Below are positions 33,892 to 42,007 of a stretch of DNA of 64,000 nucleotides, one piece after another (the stretch's first letter is position 1; each line of letters begins with the position of its first letter). The notes below the pieces were generated by a model. The model was not told the origin of the DNA, ran no database searches, and saw only the letters and a program-made list of their open reading frames with translations. The DNA is from Phycisphaerales bacterium (GTDB lineage: Bacteria; Planctomycetota; Phycisphaerae; Phycisphaerales; UBA1924), in assembly GCA_022072615.1 (NCBI GenBank), contig JAJVHS010000042.1, positions 1 to 64,000 of the forward strand, written 5' to 3'. The translations under genes were made by a program, and so were the position numbers.

Positions 33892-34983
33892 TCAGATCGC
33901 GAGCGAGCCTGGCGGGATGGGCGTGTCCGCGTCGACGGGCGCGGTGAGCGGTTTGCCGATCGCATCCTCCAGGCGCCACGGTTCGACGCCTGTGCCCGGA
34001 CGCTTGATGGTGATGTCGTCGCGGGTGAGCGTTTGCCCGGCTGGCAGGTCACGGGTCGCGACGAGCGACTGACGCGAGACGCGGCGGACGTCCTGCTCGA
34101 CTTCGAGGATTCGCTTGACGGGCTCGACCGGTGCTCGTGAGAAGGTCGTGGGCGACCCGTAACGGGCGTTGGCCCGGAGCTCCCCCACCGCTTCGCGGGC
34201 GAGCTGGACGTACTCGCGCATCTGGGCCGGCTCGAGCGAGGCGGCGTGATCAGGGCCCTTGCCGGCGCGGTCGAGGGTGAAGTGCTTCTCGAGGATGCAG
34301 GCGCCGCGGGAGACGGCGTCGCGCCCGGTCTCGACATCGGGCGTGTGGTCGCTGTAGCCGACGGGCCCGGGGAAGATGTCGGCGATCGCGGCGATGCCGC
34401 CGAGCTCGGCGTTTTCCCGCGGCGTCGGGTAGCTGCTGACGCACTGGAGGACGGCGACGCGGTCGCGCGAGTCGCGCAGCCATGTGAGGGCCCGGCCGAC
34501 CTCGGCGAGCGTCGAGGCGCCGGTGCTGATGATCAGGGGCTTGCCGGTGGCGGCCATGGCGGCCAGCAGCGGCCGGTTGATGATGTCGGGCGAGGCCGAT
34601 TTGTACGCGTCCCAGCCGATCTGGTCGGCGAGCGGCACGAGTTCCAGCGAGAACACGGTGACGATCGCGTGGATCCCGCGGGCGTGCGCGAGCTCGACCA
34701 CCGCGGCCATCGCGTCGAGCGACAGTTCAAGGCGCGCGAGCATGTCGCGCGGGTCGGTCTCGCCCGCGGCGGACTGGTACGCGGCGAGGGCGGATGCCCG
34801 GCTCATCAGCCGGCGCGACTCGAAATACTGGAGCTTGATCGCGTCGACGCCGCACTCGGAGGCCGCGTACGCCAGGTCCATGGCCTTCTTCGGCGACCCG
34901 TCGTGGTTCACGCCGAGCTCGGCGATGATGTAGGGCGCTGCGCCCGTGGCGGGCGGCGCGAGGCTTTTCTCTCCGATCTTCAT
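33892..34983 (-). CDS. neuB: N-acetylneuraminate/nonulosonate synthase (NeuB)
   Basis: This 363-residue TIM-barrel enzyme condenses phosphoenolpyruvate with an N-acetylhexosamine to a nine-carbon sialic-acid-like sugar. Family blocks are IIAELGVNHDGS, DAIKLQYF, KSASPDIINRPLL, ISTGASTLAEV, QCVSSYPTP, GYSDHT and EKHFTLDRAGKGPDH. A SAF (antifreeze-like) domain closes the protein (about 300-363: SLVATRDLPAGQTLTRDDI ... PGTGVEPW). The ATG shares its A with the upstream neuA-like stop (TGATG). Substrate choice between sialic, legionaminic and pseudaminic acid precursors cannot be read from the sequence. Confidence 0.93.
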   Translation of the reverse strand: MKIGEKSLAPPATGAAPYIIAELGVNHDGSPKKAMDLAYAASECGVDAIKLQYFESRRLMSRASALAAYQSAAGETDPRDMLARLELSLDAMAAVVELAHARGIHAIVTVFSLELVPLADQIGWDAYKSASPDIINRPLLAAMAATGKPLIISTGASTLAEVGRALTWLRDSRDRVAVLQCVSSYPTPRENAELGGIAAIADIFPGPVGYSDHTPDVETGRDAVSRGACILEKHFTLDRAGKGPDHAASLEPAQMREYVQLAREAVGELRANARYGSPTTFSRAPVEPVKRILEVEQDVRRVSRQSLVATRDLPAGQTLTRDDITIKRPGTGVEPWRLEDAIGKPLTAPVDADTPIPPGSLAI

Positions 34984-35732
34984 CAGGGGTGCTTTCGGAG
35001 AAGAGACTCGGCGACGAGGAAGTCGCTCTCTGAATCGATGTCGAGGACGGATCCTTCCGCGTTGATCACGCCGCGCCGATCGGCGCCGAAGAACGCGTGC
35101 GGACCGGGCAGGACACCCGGGACTTTCAGGAACAGGGCTCGGCGGCGGACGACGAGCACGCCGCCATCGGGGATGTAGGCGGGCGGGAGGTCCTGCCGGC
35201 GGTAGACGCCGTGGTTCAGCACGTCGCCTTCCCAGGGGCGCACGCGACCGGACTCATCCAGGCGAGCGGTCCACCACGGATGGTTTTTTCCCACCGGCGA
35301 ATAGCTTTGAACGCTGTCGCAGTCGGTTGATTCGCACAGCGCGACGGCCCGGTCGATGAGACCGGCGGGGCGGATGGGCACGTTGGCGTACAGGATGACG
35401 ATGGGGTCGAGCAGGGCGGAGGCGGCTCGGTCGGGCTCCTGCATGCACAGGGCGTGGTCCAGCGCCATGACGGCGTGGCGGGCGGCGTCGTCGACGGTGG
35501 CCGTGTCGGAGGCGAGCGCGGCAGGGCGTTCGATGTGGCGGACCCCGGCTTCGCGGGCGAGCGACGCGAGGGCCGGGTCATCGGTGGAGAGGGCGATCAG
35601 CCCCGCGCAGCCAGCCGCGTTCGCGTGGTCGATCGTCCACTGGGCGCAGGGCCTGCCCGCGAGGGGCCGGGAGTTCTTCCCGGGCACGCCCTTGCTGCCA
35701 GCTCGGCCGAGGATCAGGATGAGCGCGGGCAT
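34983..35732 (-). CDS. neuA: Acylneuraminate cytidylyltransferase-like (NeuA) protein
   Basis: This 249-residue nucleotidyltransferase should activate the NeuB product to its CMP-sugar. LILGRAGSKGVPGKNSRPLAG is the CTP-binding loop. The usual start is IPARGGSK, so Arg for the second Gly is a small change. ALSTDDPALASLAREAG and ADTATVDD-type blocks follow, with late acidic residues (DIDSESD) for magnesium. It is translationally coupled to neuB and follows lepB by 9 bp, so all three are probably one transcript. Epimerase and glycosyltransferase genes are not nearby. Confidence 0.88.
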   Translation of the reverse strand: MPALILILGRAGSKGVPGKNSRPLAGRPCAQWTIDHANAAGCAGLIALSTDDPALASLAREAGVRHIERPAALASDTATVDDAARHAVMALDHALCMQEPDRAASALLDPIVILYANVPIRPAGLIDRAVALCESTDCDSVQSYSPVGKNHPWWTARLDESGRVRPWEGDVLNHGVYRRQDLPPAYIPDGGVLVVRRRALFLKVPGVLPGPHAFFGADRRGVINAEGSVLDIDSESDFLVAESLLRKHP

Positions 35733-35741
35733 GGGGCGTGC

Positions 35742-37457
35742 TTACCAGATCAGGCGCATGCGGCCGACGTCGAACATCAACGACCGGCCGGAGTGCTGGA
35801 TTCCGGGGAAATAGACGAAGAACGCCTTGCCGATGAGCAGGTCGCGGTGGACGACGCCGATGGTGGGATCGATCTCGTGGGCGACCCAGGTTTCGACGCT
35901 GTTCCATGCTCGGCCGTCGTGGCTCGCCGGGCTGTTGTCGCCGCAGCAGAAGAAGTGGTCGGGACCGGTGGTGAGCACGGTCTGGGGCGTGACCGCCAGG
36001 CCCGACGGGCCCTGGAGCAGCGCCTTGTTGGTCGCCTGGTAGTGCAGGTCGCGCCACACGCCGACGCGATGGAGGGTGACGGGCGAGCCATCAAAGGCCA
36101 TGCTCAGGCCTGGCAGGCGGTACTTGGTGCCGTCGATGAGCACGCCGGACTTGTTCGATGCGGTCGCGGAATCGGCGATCTGCTGCATGGTGAGGCCGAG
36201 CGTGTTCTGGATGCGCTGCGCGGGGCTCCAGTCGTATGAGGCCTCGAGCACGAGTTCGCCGTCGATCCAGACCTGGCAGGACTGGTCCGCGTGCCAGAAC
36301 TCGACGTTGGTGATGCGGTCCTTCTCGAAGAGGCCCTCCACTGGCGTGGTGGCGAGCTGCTTCCACGGCTCGTCGGCGCCCTCGGAGGCGGGCTGCGGAC
36401 GCATGTTGATGCTGACGGTGTTCTTGCCCAGGCGCGCCTGGAACTGGTGGCCGCGAGCGACCAGGTTGATCGCCGCTTCGAGGTTCTCCGAACCGGGCTC
36501 GATGCCGGCGGCGACGCGGAGGTCGGAGACCGGGTAATAGAAGATCGGCCCGATGAACTCGTACGTGGGGCGCCACCAGCCGCCGAGCAGCACCTGGCTC
36601 GGGCCGTGAGGCATGCGGAGCCACGCCTCGTTGTACGAATAGCGATCGATGAGGGGCCAGCGGTCAAGGTCCCAATCAAGGCGCGTGGGCGCCGACTCGG
36701 TGTAGACGTAGTCGGGCCGGTTCTCGATCTGCCAGCCGCCGGTGGACGCCTTCCACGGCGGGAAGAACCACCTGGTGTTCTGGACGGTGTCGCTGCGCGG
36801 GGTGTAGGTGCTGTCGAAGACGGGCTGCCAGACGGCTCGCTGCACGAGCTCGGGCTTGCGGGCGATGGTCCACCCCGGCTGGGACCAGGAGTCGAGGGAT
36901 TCATCGTTCGCGGCCGATGCCGGGCGGACAAAGACATCGCCATCGACGAGCGCGATCTGCTCGTTGGGCAGGCCGATGAGCCGCTTGATGAAGTTCTCCT
37001 GCGGCTTCTGCGGGTTCTTGAAGACGACGACGTCGAAGCGGGACGGATCGAAGATGGAGTAGAGGTACTTGAGGACGAAGATGCGGTCGCCGGAGATCGT
37101 CTTCATGGAGCTGGGCGTCAGCTCGTAGTTGCTCATCGGGTCGTGAACGACGATGGGCACGCCCTGTGGACCGAACTTCTGCTCGGGGCGGGGGTTGTCG
37201 TAGCTGGCGTCAAGGTACTCCCAGGGCTGGACCGGCCACTCGGTGCCGGTGACGGGGCTGCGGAAACGCATGTGCGCACCCAGCAGCGTGGGACCCATCG
37301 ACCCCGTGGGAATCTGGAACGCCTCGACGACAAAGCCGCGGAAGACAAAGGCGAGCACGAGCGAGATCAGGACGGAGATGACCGTGTCCTTGACGTTCGA
37401 ATGCTCAGCGGGCGGCGAGCCCGCGGCGGAGACCACTCCGGAGATCTGCTTGGACAT
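35742..37457 (-). CDS. lepB: Signal peptidase I with large insertion (LepB)
   Basis: This 571-residue enzyme cleaves signal peptides of exported proteins. One N-terminal membrane segment (about 24-48) precedes IPTGSMGPTLL, where S53 is the nucleophile. FIKRLIGLPNEQ places the general-base Lys near 158, and CCGDNSPASHDGR (about 504-516) is the conserved GDNS box. About 350 residues lie between the Lys and the GDNS box, much more than in short bacterial LepB proteins of about 250-320 residues in total. The insert contains a beta-rich part with VEFWHADQSCQVWIDGELVLEA, which resembles a laminin-G/concanavalin-like strand pattern. The ATG at 37457 is chosen over an upstream frame made of repeat DNA. 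Confidence 0.9.
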   Translation of the reverse strand: MSKQISGVVSAAGSPPAEHSNVKDTVISVLISLVLAFVFRGFVVEAFQIPTGSMGPTLLGAHMRFRSPVTGTEWPVQPWEYLDASYDNPRPEQKFGPQGVPIVVHDPMSNYELTPSSMKTISGDRIFVLKYLYSIFDPSRFDVVVFKNPQKPQENFIKRLIGLPNEQIALVDGDVFVRPASAANDESLDSWSQPGWTIARKPELVQRAVWQPVFDSTYTPRSDTVQNTRWFFPPWKASTGGWQIENRPDYVYTESAPTRLDWDLDRWPLIDRYSYNEAWLRMPHGPSQVLLGGWWRPTYEFIGPIFYYPVSDLRVAAGIEPGSENLEAAINLVARGHQFQARLGKNTVSINMRPQPASEGADEPWKQLATTPVEGLFEKDRITNVEFWHADQSCQVWIDGELVLEASYDWSPAQRIQNTLGLTMQQIADSATASNKSGVLIDGTKYRLPGLSMAFDGSPVTLHRVGVWRDLHYQATNKALLQGPSGLAVTPQTVLTTGPDHFFCCGDNSPASHDGRAWNSVETWVAHEIDPTIGVVHRDLLIGKAFFVYFPGIQHSGRSLMFDVGRMRLIW

Positions 37458-37473
37458 GGGCGGAGGATAGGTG

Positions 37474-37508
37474 GGTCGGGAGTGGGCGGTAGGCAGTAGG
37501 AGTAGGCA
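37474..37508. repeat. GGCAGTAGGAGTAGG-type repeat upstream of lepB
   Basis: Degenerate 6-7-bp steps (GGGAGTGGGCGGTAGGCAGT and on) match the family at 11115-11172. The 261-bp gap 37458-37718 holds no gene. GGGCGGGCCAA near 37694 and TTGGCCCGCCC near 37741, the latter inside the lspA 3' end, form a long-range inverted repeat. Confidence 0.7.
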
Positions 37509-37718
37509 CGGAGAGAGAGTCCCTGGAGAGAACGTGCGATCTTCGTTCATGGACTTGGGAGCGACGCGGCCGGCGGTCCATGGGGATCAAGCGCCCGTTG
37601 ATCAGACCGACGATAACGCTTGCGGGCCTTCACCCAGTACGCGGACGACACCGTGCTCGCGACCATGCAGGGTCCGAGGCGGTCAATACGCCCGGGCGGG
37701 CCAAGCAGTGCGAGTCGT

Positions 37719-38402
37719 TCAGGTTGGCGCGGGCGAGGGCTTTGGCCCGCCCCGCCAGGACTGGATCAGCAGGACGCCGATCGCGATGAGCAGGAACAGG
37801 TCGGCGACATTGGACACGTACGGCCACACTTCGCGCGAGCCGTTGGGGAGCGTCCAGCCGAAGGGCAGCTTCACGCCCGGCAGCGGGTGGATGAAGTCGC
37901 GCACGCAGGCGTAGACGATGCGGTCGTACAGGTTGCCGACCGCGCCGGCGATCAGCAGGCCGATGGCCGCATGAGCCCCCCACCGCTCAGGTCGGGTCCA
38001 ACGGGCGAACATCCAGCCCGCGAAGGCGATCGCCGCGACGGTGACCACGATGAAGAACATCCGCTTGCCCGCGCCGATGCCGAAGACGGCGCCGGGATTC
38101 AGCACGAGCGTGAACTCGAGCAGGTTGGGGATGACGACCATCGGCTGGTGCGGCGGGATCAGCCGGGCGAGCGACGTGGCTTCAAGGACGTCCTGGCGGG
38201 AGAACGTGACGGGAACGGGCGCGATCCTGGCGAACGCCCAGTACTTGGAGGCGAGGTCGGCGGCAAGGCCCAGCACCGTCACGAGGAGGAGGACCGTCCA
38301 GGCTCGGCGGCTTCTCAGCGACGTCGGGTGCGGGGCGGCATCGGCACCCGTTGGTGCAGGCTGCGGCGACGCGGGCGCTTGCTCGTCGGGTGGCGTGGTC
38401 AC
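37719..38402 (-). CDS. lspA: Lipoprotein signal peptidase (LspA)
   Basis: This 227-residue inner-membrane aspartic peptidase cleaves prolipoproteins. An extra N-terminal Pro/Ala-rich stretch (about 1-30) precedes four membrane helices. The two catalytic aspartates lie in GAVGNLYDRI and VSNVADLFLLI. NPGAVFGIGAG is the usual periplasmic loop with Asn and Gly. The GTG start overlaps the dksA-like stop (GTGA), so translation is probably coupled. Linkage of lspA with a DksA/TraR-type gene is, as I recall, seen in other genomes. Confidence 0.93.
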   Translation of the reverse strand: MTTPPDEQAPASPQPAPTGADAAPHPTSLRSRRAWTVLLLVTVLGLAADLASKYWAFARIAPVPVTFSRQDVLEATSLARLIPPHQPMVVIPNLLEFTLVLNPGAVFGIGAGKRMFFIVVTVAAIAFAGWMFARWTRPERWGAHAAIGLLIAGAVGNLYDRIVYACVRDFIHPLPGVKLPFGWTLPNGSREVWPYVSNVADLFLLIAIGVLLIQSWRGGPKPSPAPT

Positions 38403-39316
38403 AGGCGCATCTGGCGCCGCTCGAGATCACGAGCGGCTTCGATGGAATGGCGAGCCCAGGGGAGCTCTTCGAGGCGTTCCATCTTGATGGGCTTGCCGTT
38501 GATTTCACAGACGCCGTAGGTGCCGGCGTCGATGCGCTGGAGCGCGTCGTCGATCTCGCGGATCAGCTTGCGGTCGGCCGCGGCGAGGTCCAGCGAGAGG
38601 GACTGGTCGTAGGTTTCCGAGCCCTGCTCGGCGAGGTGCTGGGGGAGACTGGAGAGCGACCCGCTGCCACCCTTGAGCGCCTCGGACTCCATGGAGGAGA
38701 CGTCGCGGACGAGCTCGGCTCGCTTCTGGAGGAGGATCTGCCGGAAGTGGGCGAGCTCTCGCTTGCCGAAGGGGGACTTGAAGTCGTGGCGCGGACCGTC
38801 GGCGGCTCCGCCGTGGTAGCCCAGGGGTTGGGTCGGGCTGGCGGCCGGGCCCGAGGGGATGAGCGGCTTGGCCGACGACCGGCCTCCGTGCATCGAGGGC
38901 ACGGCGTGAGCGCCGCTCATGGGGGCGCGGGGCTTGGGCTTGGCCTTCTTGACGGGCTTGGGCTGGACGATCGTGATGCCCTTGCGTCCGCCCTTGCCGT
39001 TGGCGGCGGGAGGCGGGGCAGCCTTCCCAGCGGGCGCCTTGCTCGCCTGCGGCTTGGCGGGCGGTGCCTTGGCCGCGCCCGGCTTGGTCGCGGCCGGCTT
39101 GGTGGCGACGGGCTTGGAGGGCGTCCCCTTGGCGACCGGCTTGGCAACCACCTTCGCCGGCGGTGCCTTGGAGGCGGCCGTCTTGGGAGCAGGCTTTGCC
39201 AGCTTGGAAGCCGGCTTCGCCGCGGCCTTTGAAGACTTGGCGGCGGGCTTCGCAGCCCCCTTCACGGGAGGCTTCGGGGCGGAGTTCTTGACGGGTTTAG
39301 AGGGCTTCTTCGCCAC
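38399..39316 (-). CDS. DksA/TraR-like protein with histone-H1-like N-terminal tail
   Basis: This 305-residue protein starts at GTG 39316. Residues 1-135 are almost entirely Lys, Ala and Pro (KPAAKSSKAAAKPASKLAK-like), the composition of bacterial histone-H1-like tails. Residues about 185-300 are DksA-like: a coiled-coil hairpin with FRQILLQKRAELVRDV, then LIREIDDALQRIDAGTYGVCEI and PWARHSIEAARDLERR. The usual C4 zinc finger is mostly lost: only one Cys (YGVC) remains, and the later pair has become ARHSIEAA. I infer a nucleoid- or RNA-polymerase-associated regulator. Any ppGpp link is not established. Confidence 0.85.
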   Translation of the reverse strand: MAKKPSKPVKNSAPKPPVKGAAKPAAKSSKAAAKPASKLAKPAPKTAASKAPPAKVVAKPVAKGTPSKPVATKPAATKPGAAKAPPAKPQASKAPAGKAAPPPAANGKGGRKGITIVQPKPVKKAKPKPRAPMSGAHAVPSMHGGRSSAKPLIPSGPAASPTQPLGYHGGAADGPRHDFKSPFGKRELAHFRQILLQKRAELVRDVSSMESEALKGGSGSLSSLPQHLAEQGSETYDQSLSLDLAAADRKLIREIDDALQRIDAGTYGVCEINGKPIKMERLEELPWARHSIEAARDLERRQMRL

Positions 39317-39504
39317 AATGCCTGCCCGCTAGATTGCCGGAGAATCGGGATGGCCCGAGACGGGCTCCCCACACCCTGACGAAAGGGTGCCAACCGTAGG
39401 GAGAACGCCGTTCGGAGTCAAAGAACGGCACCTTCAAAGATCAAGACGCACCACGGCGTTCGGTCGGGAATACGGATTGGATTCGACGACCTGCTCGGGA
39501 TCCG

Positions 39505-40581
39505 TCAGGCGGGATCGGCCACGGCGGCCGAGGCATCGGGCGTCTGCTCAAGCCACTGGCCCATGCGCCGGAAGCGGGCGTACCGAGCCGCCATGAGATC
39601 GTCCGCGGGGAGCGCGACCAGTTCCTCGAGCGTGTGGACAATCCAGTGGCGGAGGGACTCGGCGGCGGCCTTGGGATCCCGATGGGCGCCGCCCACCGGC
39701 TCGGGGATGATCGAGTCGATGATGCCCAGCGCGAGGTTGTCCTTGGCGGTGAGCTTGAGGGACTGGGCGGCCGCGGAGTTGGTCTGCTCGTTGGCTTCCT
39801 TCCACAGGATGGCGGCGCAGCCCTCGGGGCTGATGACCGAGTACCAGGAATTGGCGAGCATGGCGACGCGGTCTGCCACGGCGATGCCCAGCGCACCGCC
39901 CGACCCGCCCTCACCGATGATGATGCTGACGATCGGGACGGGCAGGCGCGACATTTCGCGCATGTTGACGGCGATCGCCTCGGCCTGGCCCCGCTGCTCG
40001 GCCCCCAGGCCGGGGTAGGCGCCCGGGGTATCGACGAGCGTGACGATGGGGACGCCGAACTTGGCGGCGAGCTCCATCTTGGCGAGGGCCTTGCGATACC
40101 CCTCGGGGTGGGCGCAGCCGAAGTGGCAGGCGATCTTTTCCGAGGTCTCCTTGCCCTTCTGGTGGCCGACCACCATGACCTTGAACGGGCCGATGCGGGC
40201 AAAGCCGGTGACGATCGCGGGGTCTTCGCCGAAGCGGCGGTCGCCGTGCAGCTCGGCGAAGTCGCGGGTGATCATGGAGATGTAGTCGCGCGTCTGCGGG
40301 CGGGCGGGATGGCGGGCGACGCGGACGGTCTGCCACGGAGTGAGGCGGGAGTAGATCTCGGTGAGCTGACGCTGGTGCTGTGCCCGGAGGTCAGCGATCT
40401 CCGCCTGGAGCCGCTGCGCGGCGGGATCGACGGCCACGGCCTGAAGGTTCGCGATTTCATCGGGCCCCGGTTCGGTGGCAAGGGCCGGGAAGTCGGACTT
40501 GAGCCGTGCCTCGGCGGCGGCGAGACGCTGGGCGAGCTCGGCGAGCGGCTTCTCGAAGTCGAGCGAATAGAAGGAGGACAT
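39505..40581 (-). CDS. accA: Acetyl-CoA carboxylase carboxyltransferase subunit alpha
   Basis: This 358-residue subunit joins AccD to transfer CO2 from carboxybiotin to acetyl-CoA for fatty acid synthesis. An N-terminal coiled coil (about 1-80, FEKPLAELAQRLAAAEARL) is followed by the carboxyltransferase fold with RDYISMITRDFAELHGDR, KGKETSEK, FGCAHPEGYRKALAKMELA, DTPGAYPGLGAE and IIGEGGSGGALGIAVADRV. The ATG at 40581 is preferred because the frame upstream is repeat DNA. Neither accD nor accBC is in view, so this copy is unlinked. No strong Shine-Dalgarno precedes the ATG. Confidence 0.95.
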   Translation of the reverse strand: MSSFYSLDFEKPLAELAQRLAAAEARLKSDFPALATEPGPDEIANLQAVAVDPAAQRLQAEIADLRAQHQRQLTEIYSRLTPWQTVRVARHPARPQTRDYISMITRDFAELHGDRRFGEDPAIVTGFARIGPFKVMVVGHQKGKETSEKIACHFGCAHPEGYRKALAKMELAAKFGVPIVTLVDTPGAYPGLGAEQRGQAEAIAVNMREMSRLPVPIVSIIIGEGGSGGALGIAVADRVAMLANSWYSVISPEGCAAILWKEANEQTNSAAAQSLKLTAKDNLALGIIDSIIPEPVGGAHRDPKAAAESLRHWIVHTLEELVALPADDLMAARYARFRRMGQWLEQTPDASAAVADPA

Positions 40582-40601
40582 GGGCGGGATCGTAGGGAAA
40601 G

Positions 40602-40636
40602 CGAGGTGCCGGGGTATCGAGGTGTCAAGGTCCCGG
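40602..40636. repeat. GAGGTGCCGGGGTATC-type repeat upstream of accA
   Basis: Three degenerate 9-11-bp steps read GAGGTGCCGGGGTATC, GAGGTGTC, AAGGTCCCGG. On the minus strand they extend the accA frame as DTSIPRHL-like sequence, which argues against the longer accA start. Confidence 0.65.
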
Positions 40637-40644
40637 GAAGGGGC

Positions 40645-40681
40645 TTGACAGGGGTGAGACAAATCAATAACCTTTTGGTTA
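40645..40681 (+). promoter_or_regulatory. Sigma70 promoter with overlapping ArsR-type operator
   Basis: TTGACA (40645-40650) and TAACCT (40668-40673) are 17 bp apart. The -10 box is the left half of TAACC-TTTT-GGTTA (40668-40681), a palindrome that ends directly before the GTG start codon. Binding of the encoded ArsR-type repressor would block the -10 box, so negative autoregulation is likely. Transcription would begin at or just before the start codon. Confidence 0.75.
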
Positions 40682-41029
40682 GTGATTCACGATGACCCAT
40701 TGGACGGGGTGTTCGAGGCGCTGGCGAGCCGCGACCGGCGGCGCATGCTGGACCTGCTGCAGGCCCGCCCGGGGATGAGCATCGCGGCGCTCTCGTCGCA
40801 CTTTGAGATGTCGGCGGTGGGCGTGCTGAAGCACGTGCGTGTGCTGGAGCGATCGGGTCTGGTGGTCTCGGAGAAACAGGGGCGTGAGCGGCGGCTGTAC
40901 TTCAACATCGTGCCGATCCAGCAGATTCATGATCGGTGGACGGATCAGTATTCGGAGTTCTGGGCGACTCGGGTGGTGGACCTGAAGGCTCGTCTTGAGT
41001 CCAGGGAAAGGAACGTGAAACATGGCTGA
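40682..41029 (+). CDS. ArsR-family winged-helix regulator
   Basis: This 115-residue regulator starts at GTG 40682. FEALASRDRRRMLDLLQARPGMSIAAL is the first half of the winged helix. SSHFEMSAVGVLKHVRVLERSGLVVSEKQGRERRLYFN holds the recognition helix and wing. No metal-binding CxC is present, so this is the metal-free subtype usually paired with SRPBCC proteins, as here: the SRPBCC gene overlaps its end by 8 bp. No Shine-Dalgarno is visible, and the predicted transcript is leaderless. Confidence 0.92.
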   Translation: MIHDDPLDGVFEALASRDRRRMLDLLQARPGMSIAALSSHFEMSAVGVLKHVRVLERSGLVVSEKQGRERRLYFNIVPIQQIHDRWTDQYSEFWATRVVDLKARLESRERNVKHG

Positions 41030-41546
41030 GGCGACGGCGGGGACGGTGCAGAAGGTGTTCAAGATCATGATCCGGGCGGATATCCACGACGTGTGGCGCG
41101 AGATCACCCGTCGCGACGCGCCGATCAAGTGCTTCTTCAACTCGCGGATGGACACCGGTGACCTGGCGGCGGGGTCGCGGATGGCGATGCGCACACCCGA
41201 CGGAAAGTACACGGGCGTGGTCGGCGAGATCCTCGAAGTTCAGCCGCCCAGACGCTTCGCCCACACGTTCCAGTTCACTCGCCTTGACGACCCGCCGTGC
41301 AAGGTGGTGTACGAGCTCACTCCCGTCGAGGGCGGGACGGAGTTCATCATGCGGATCGAGGACCTCGTGCCCGGTTCCGTGATGGACAAGCAGATGTCGC
41401 AGGGCGCCAAGCTGATCATGGGCACGCTCAAGCACGTGATGGAGACCGGACGGCCGAGCATGGGCGTGCGCATGCTCTTTGTGCTATTCAAGATGCTGCA
41501 GCCGATCATGCCAAAGCGGTGCTTGAGCGAGCGCTGGCCGGTGTAA
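41022..41546 (+). CDS. SRPBCC/AHSA1-like ligand-binding protein
   Basis: This 174-residue protein has the START/Bet v1-like pattern: KVFKIMIRADIHDVWREITR, then FFNSRMDTGDLAAGSRMAMR, VVGEILEVQPPRRFAHTFQF, KVVYELTPVEGGTEFIMRIEDL. These folds bind hydrophobic ligands. Pairs of an ArsR regulator and an SRPBCC protein are common and the ligand is usually unknown. The C-terminal tail (MGVRMLFVLFKMLQPIMPK) is more hydrophobic than usual and could touch the membrane. It overlaps the regulator by 8 bp. Confidence 0.88.
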   Translation: MAEATAGTVQKVFKIMIRADIHDVWREITRRDAPIKCFFNSRMDTGDLAAGSRMAMRTPDGKYTGVVGEILEVQPPRRFAHTFQFTRLDDPPCKVVYELTPVEGGTEFIMRIEDLVPGSVMDKQMSQGAKLIMGTLKHVMETGRPSMGVRMLFVLFKMLQPIMPKRCLSERWPV

Positions 41547-41607
41547 ACAGCGGCGTCAAAGTGGCAATAAGGAAGGATTGGAACGAAGGCACAGAGGAGC
41601 GTGGTAC

Positions 41608-41982
41608 ATGGGACGCTTGATTCTCGGGGTCGTTGCGGGGTTCGCGGTGTGGAGCGTGCTGTGGCTGGGCGGGAACGCGGTCGTGCTCGGTGAGGCGGGC
41701 CGGAAGGTTCGAGCGGGCGAACCTCTCACGGAGACGGGCCCTCTGGTGACGGCACTGGTGCTGAGCGTGGTGTGCTCGGTCGCGGCGGGCGCCACCGCGG
41801 GCTGGATCGTGAAGGAACGGGCGTTGCTTGCCGGGCGGGTCCTGGGCCTTGTGCTGCTGCTGGTGGGCCTGGCATTCCAGGCGTCGGCCTGGAATCAGAT
41901 GCCGGTGTGGTACCACCTGGTGTTCATCGCGCTGCTCGAGCCCGTCACGGCGACCGGTGCCATGCTGGTGCGGCGGAAGTAA
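41608..41982 (+). CDS. Small integral membrane protein, third gene of the ArsR operon
   Basis: This 124-residue protein starts at ATG 41608 behind GAGGAG. Four hydrophobic segments are visible (about residues 4-24, 46-66, 73-93 and 100-118), giving a four-helix bundle with short loops. No family is recognised. Upstream, 41582-41598 matches the GAAGGCACAGAGG repeat family, so the repeat supplies the ribosome-binding region. It lies 61 bp after the SRPBCC gene and probably belongs to the same transcript. Confidence 0.8.
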   Translation: MGRLILGVVAGFAVWSVLWLGGNAVVLGEAGRKVRAGEPLTETGPLVTALVLSVVCSVAAGATAGWIVKERALLAGRVLGLVLLLVGLAFQASAWNQMPVWYHLVFIALLEPVTATGAMLVRRK

Positions 41983-42007
41983 CGGCGGCGTGAACAGCGG
42001 GGCGTGG

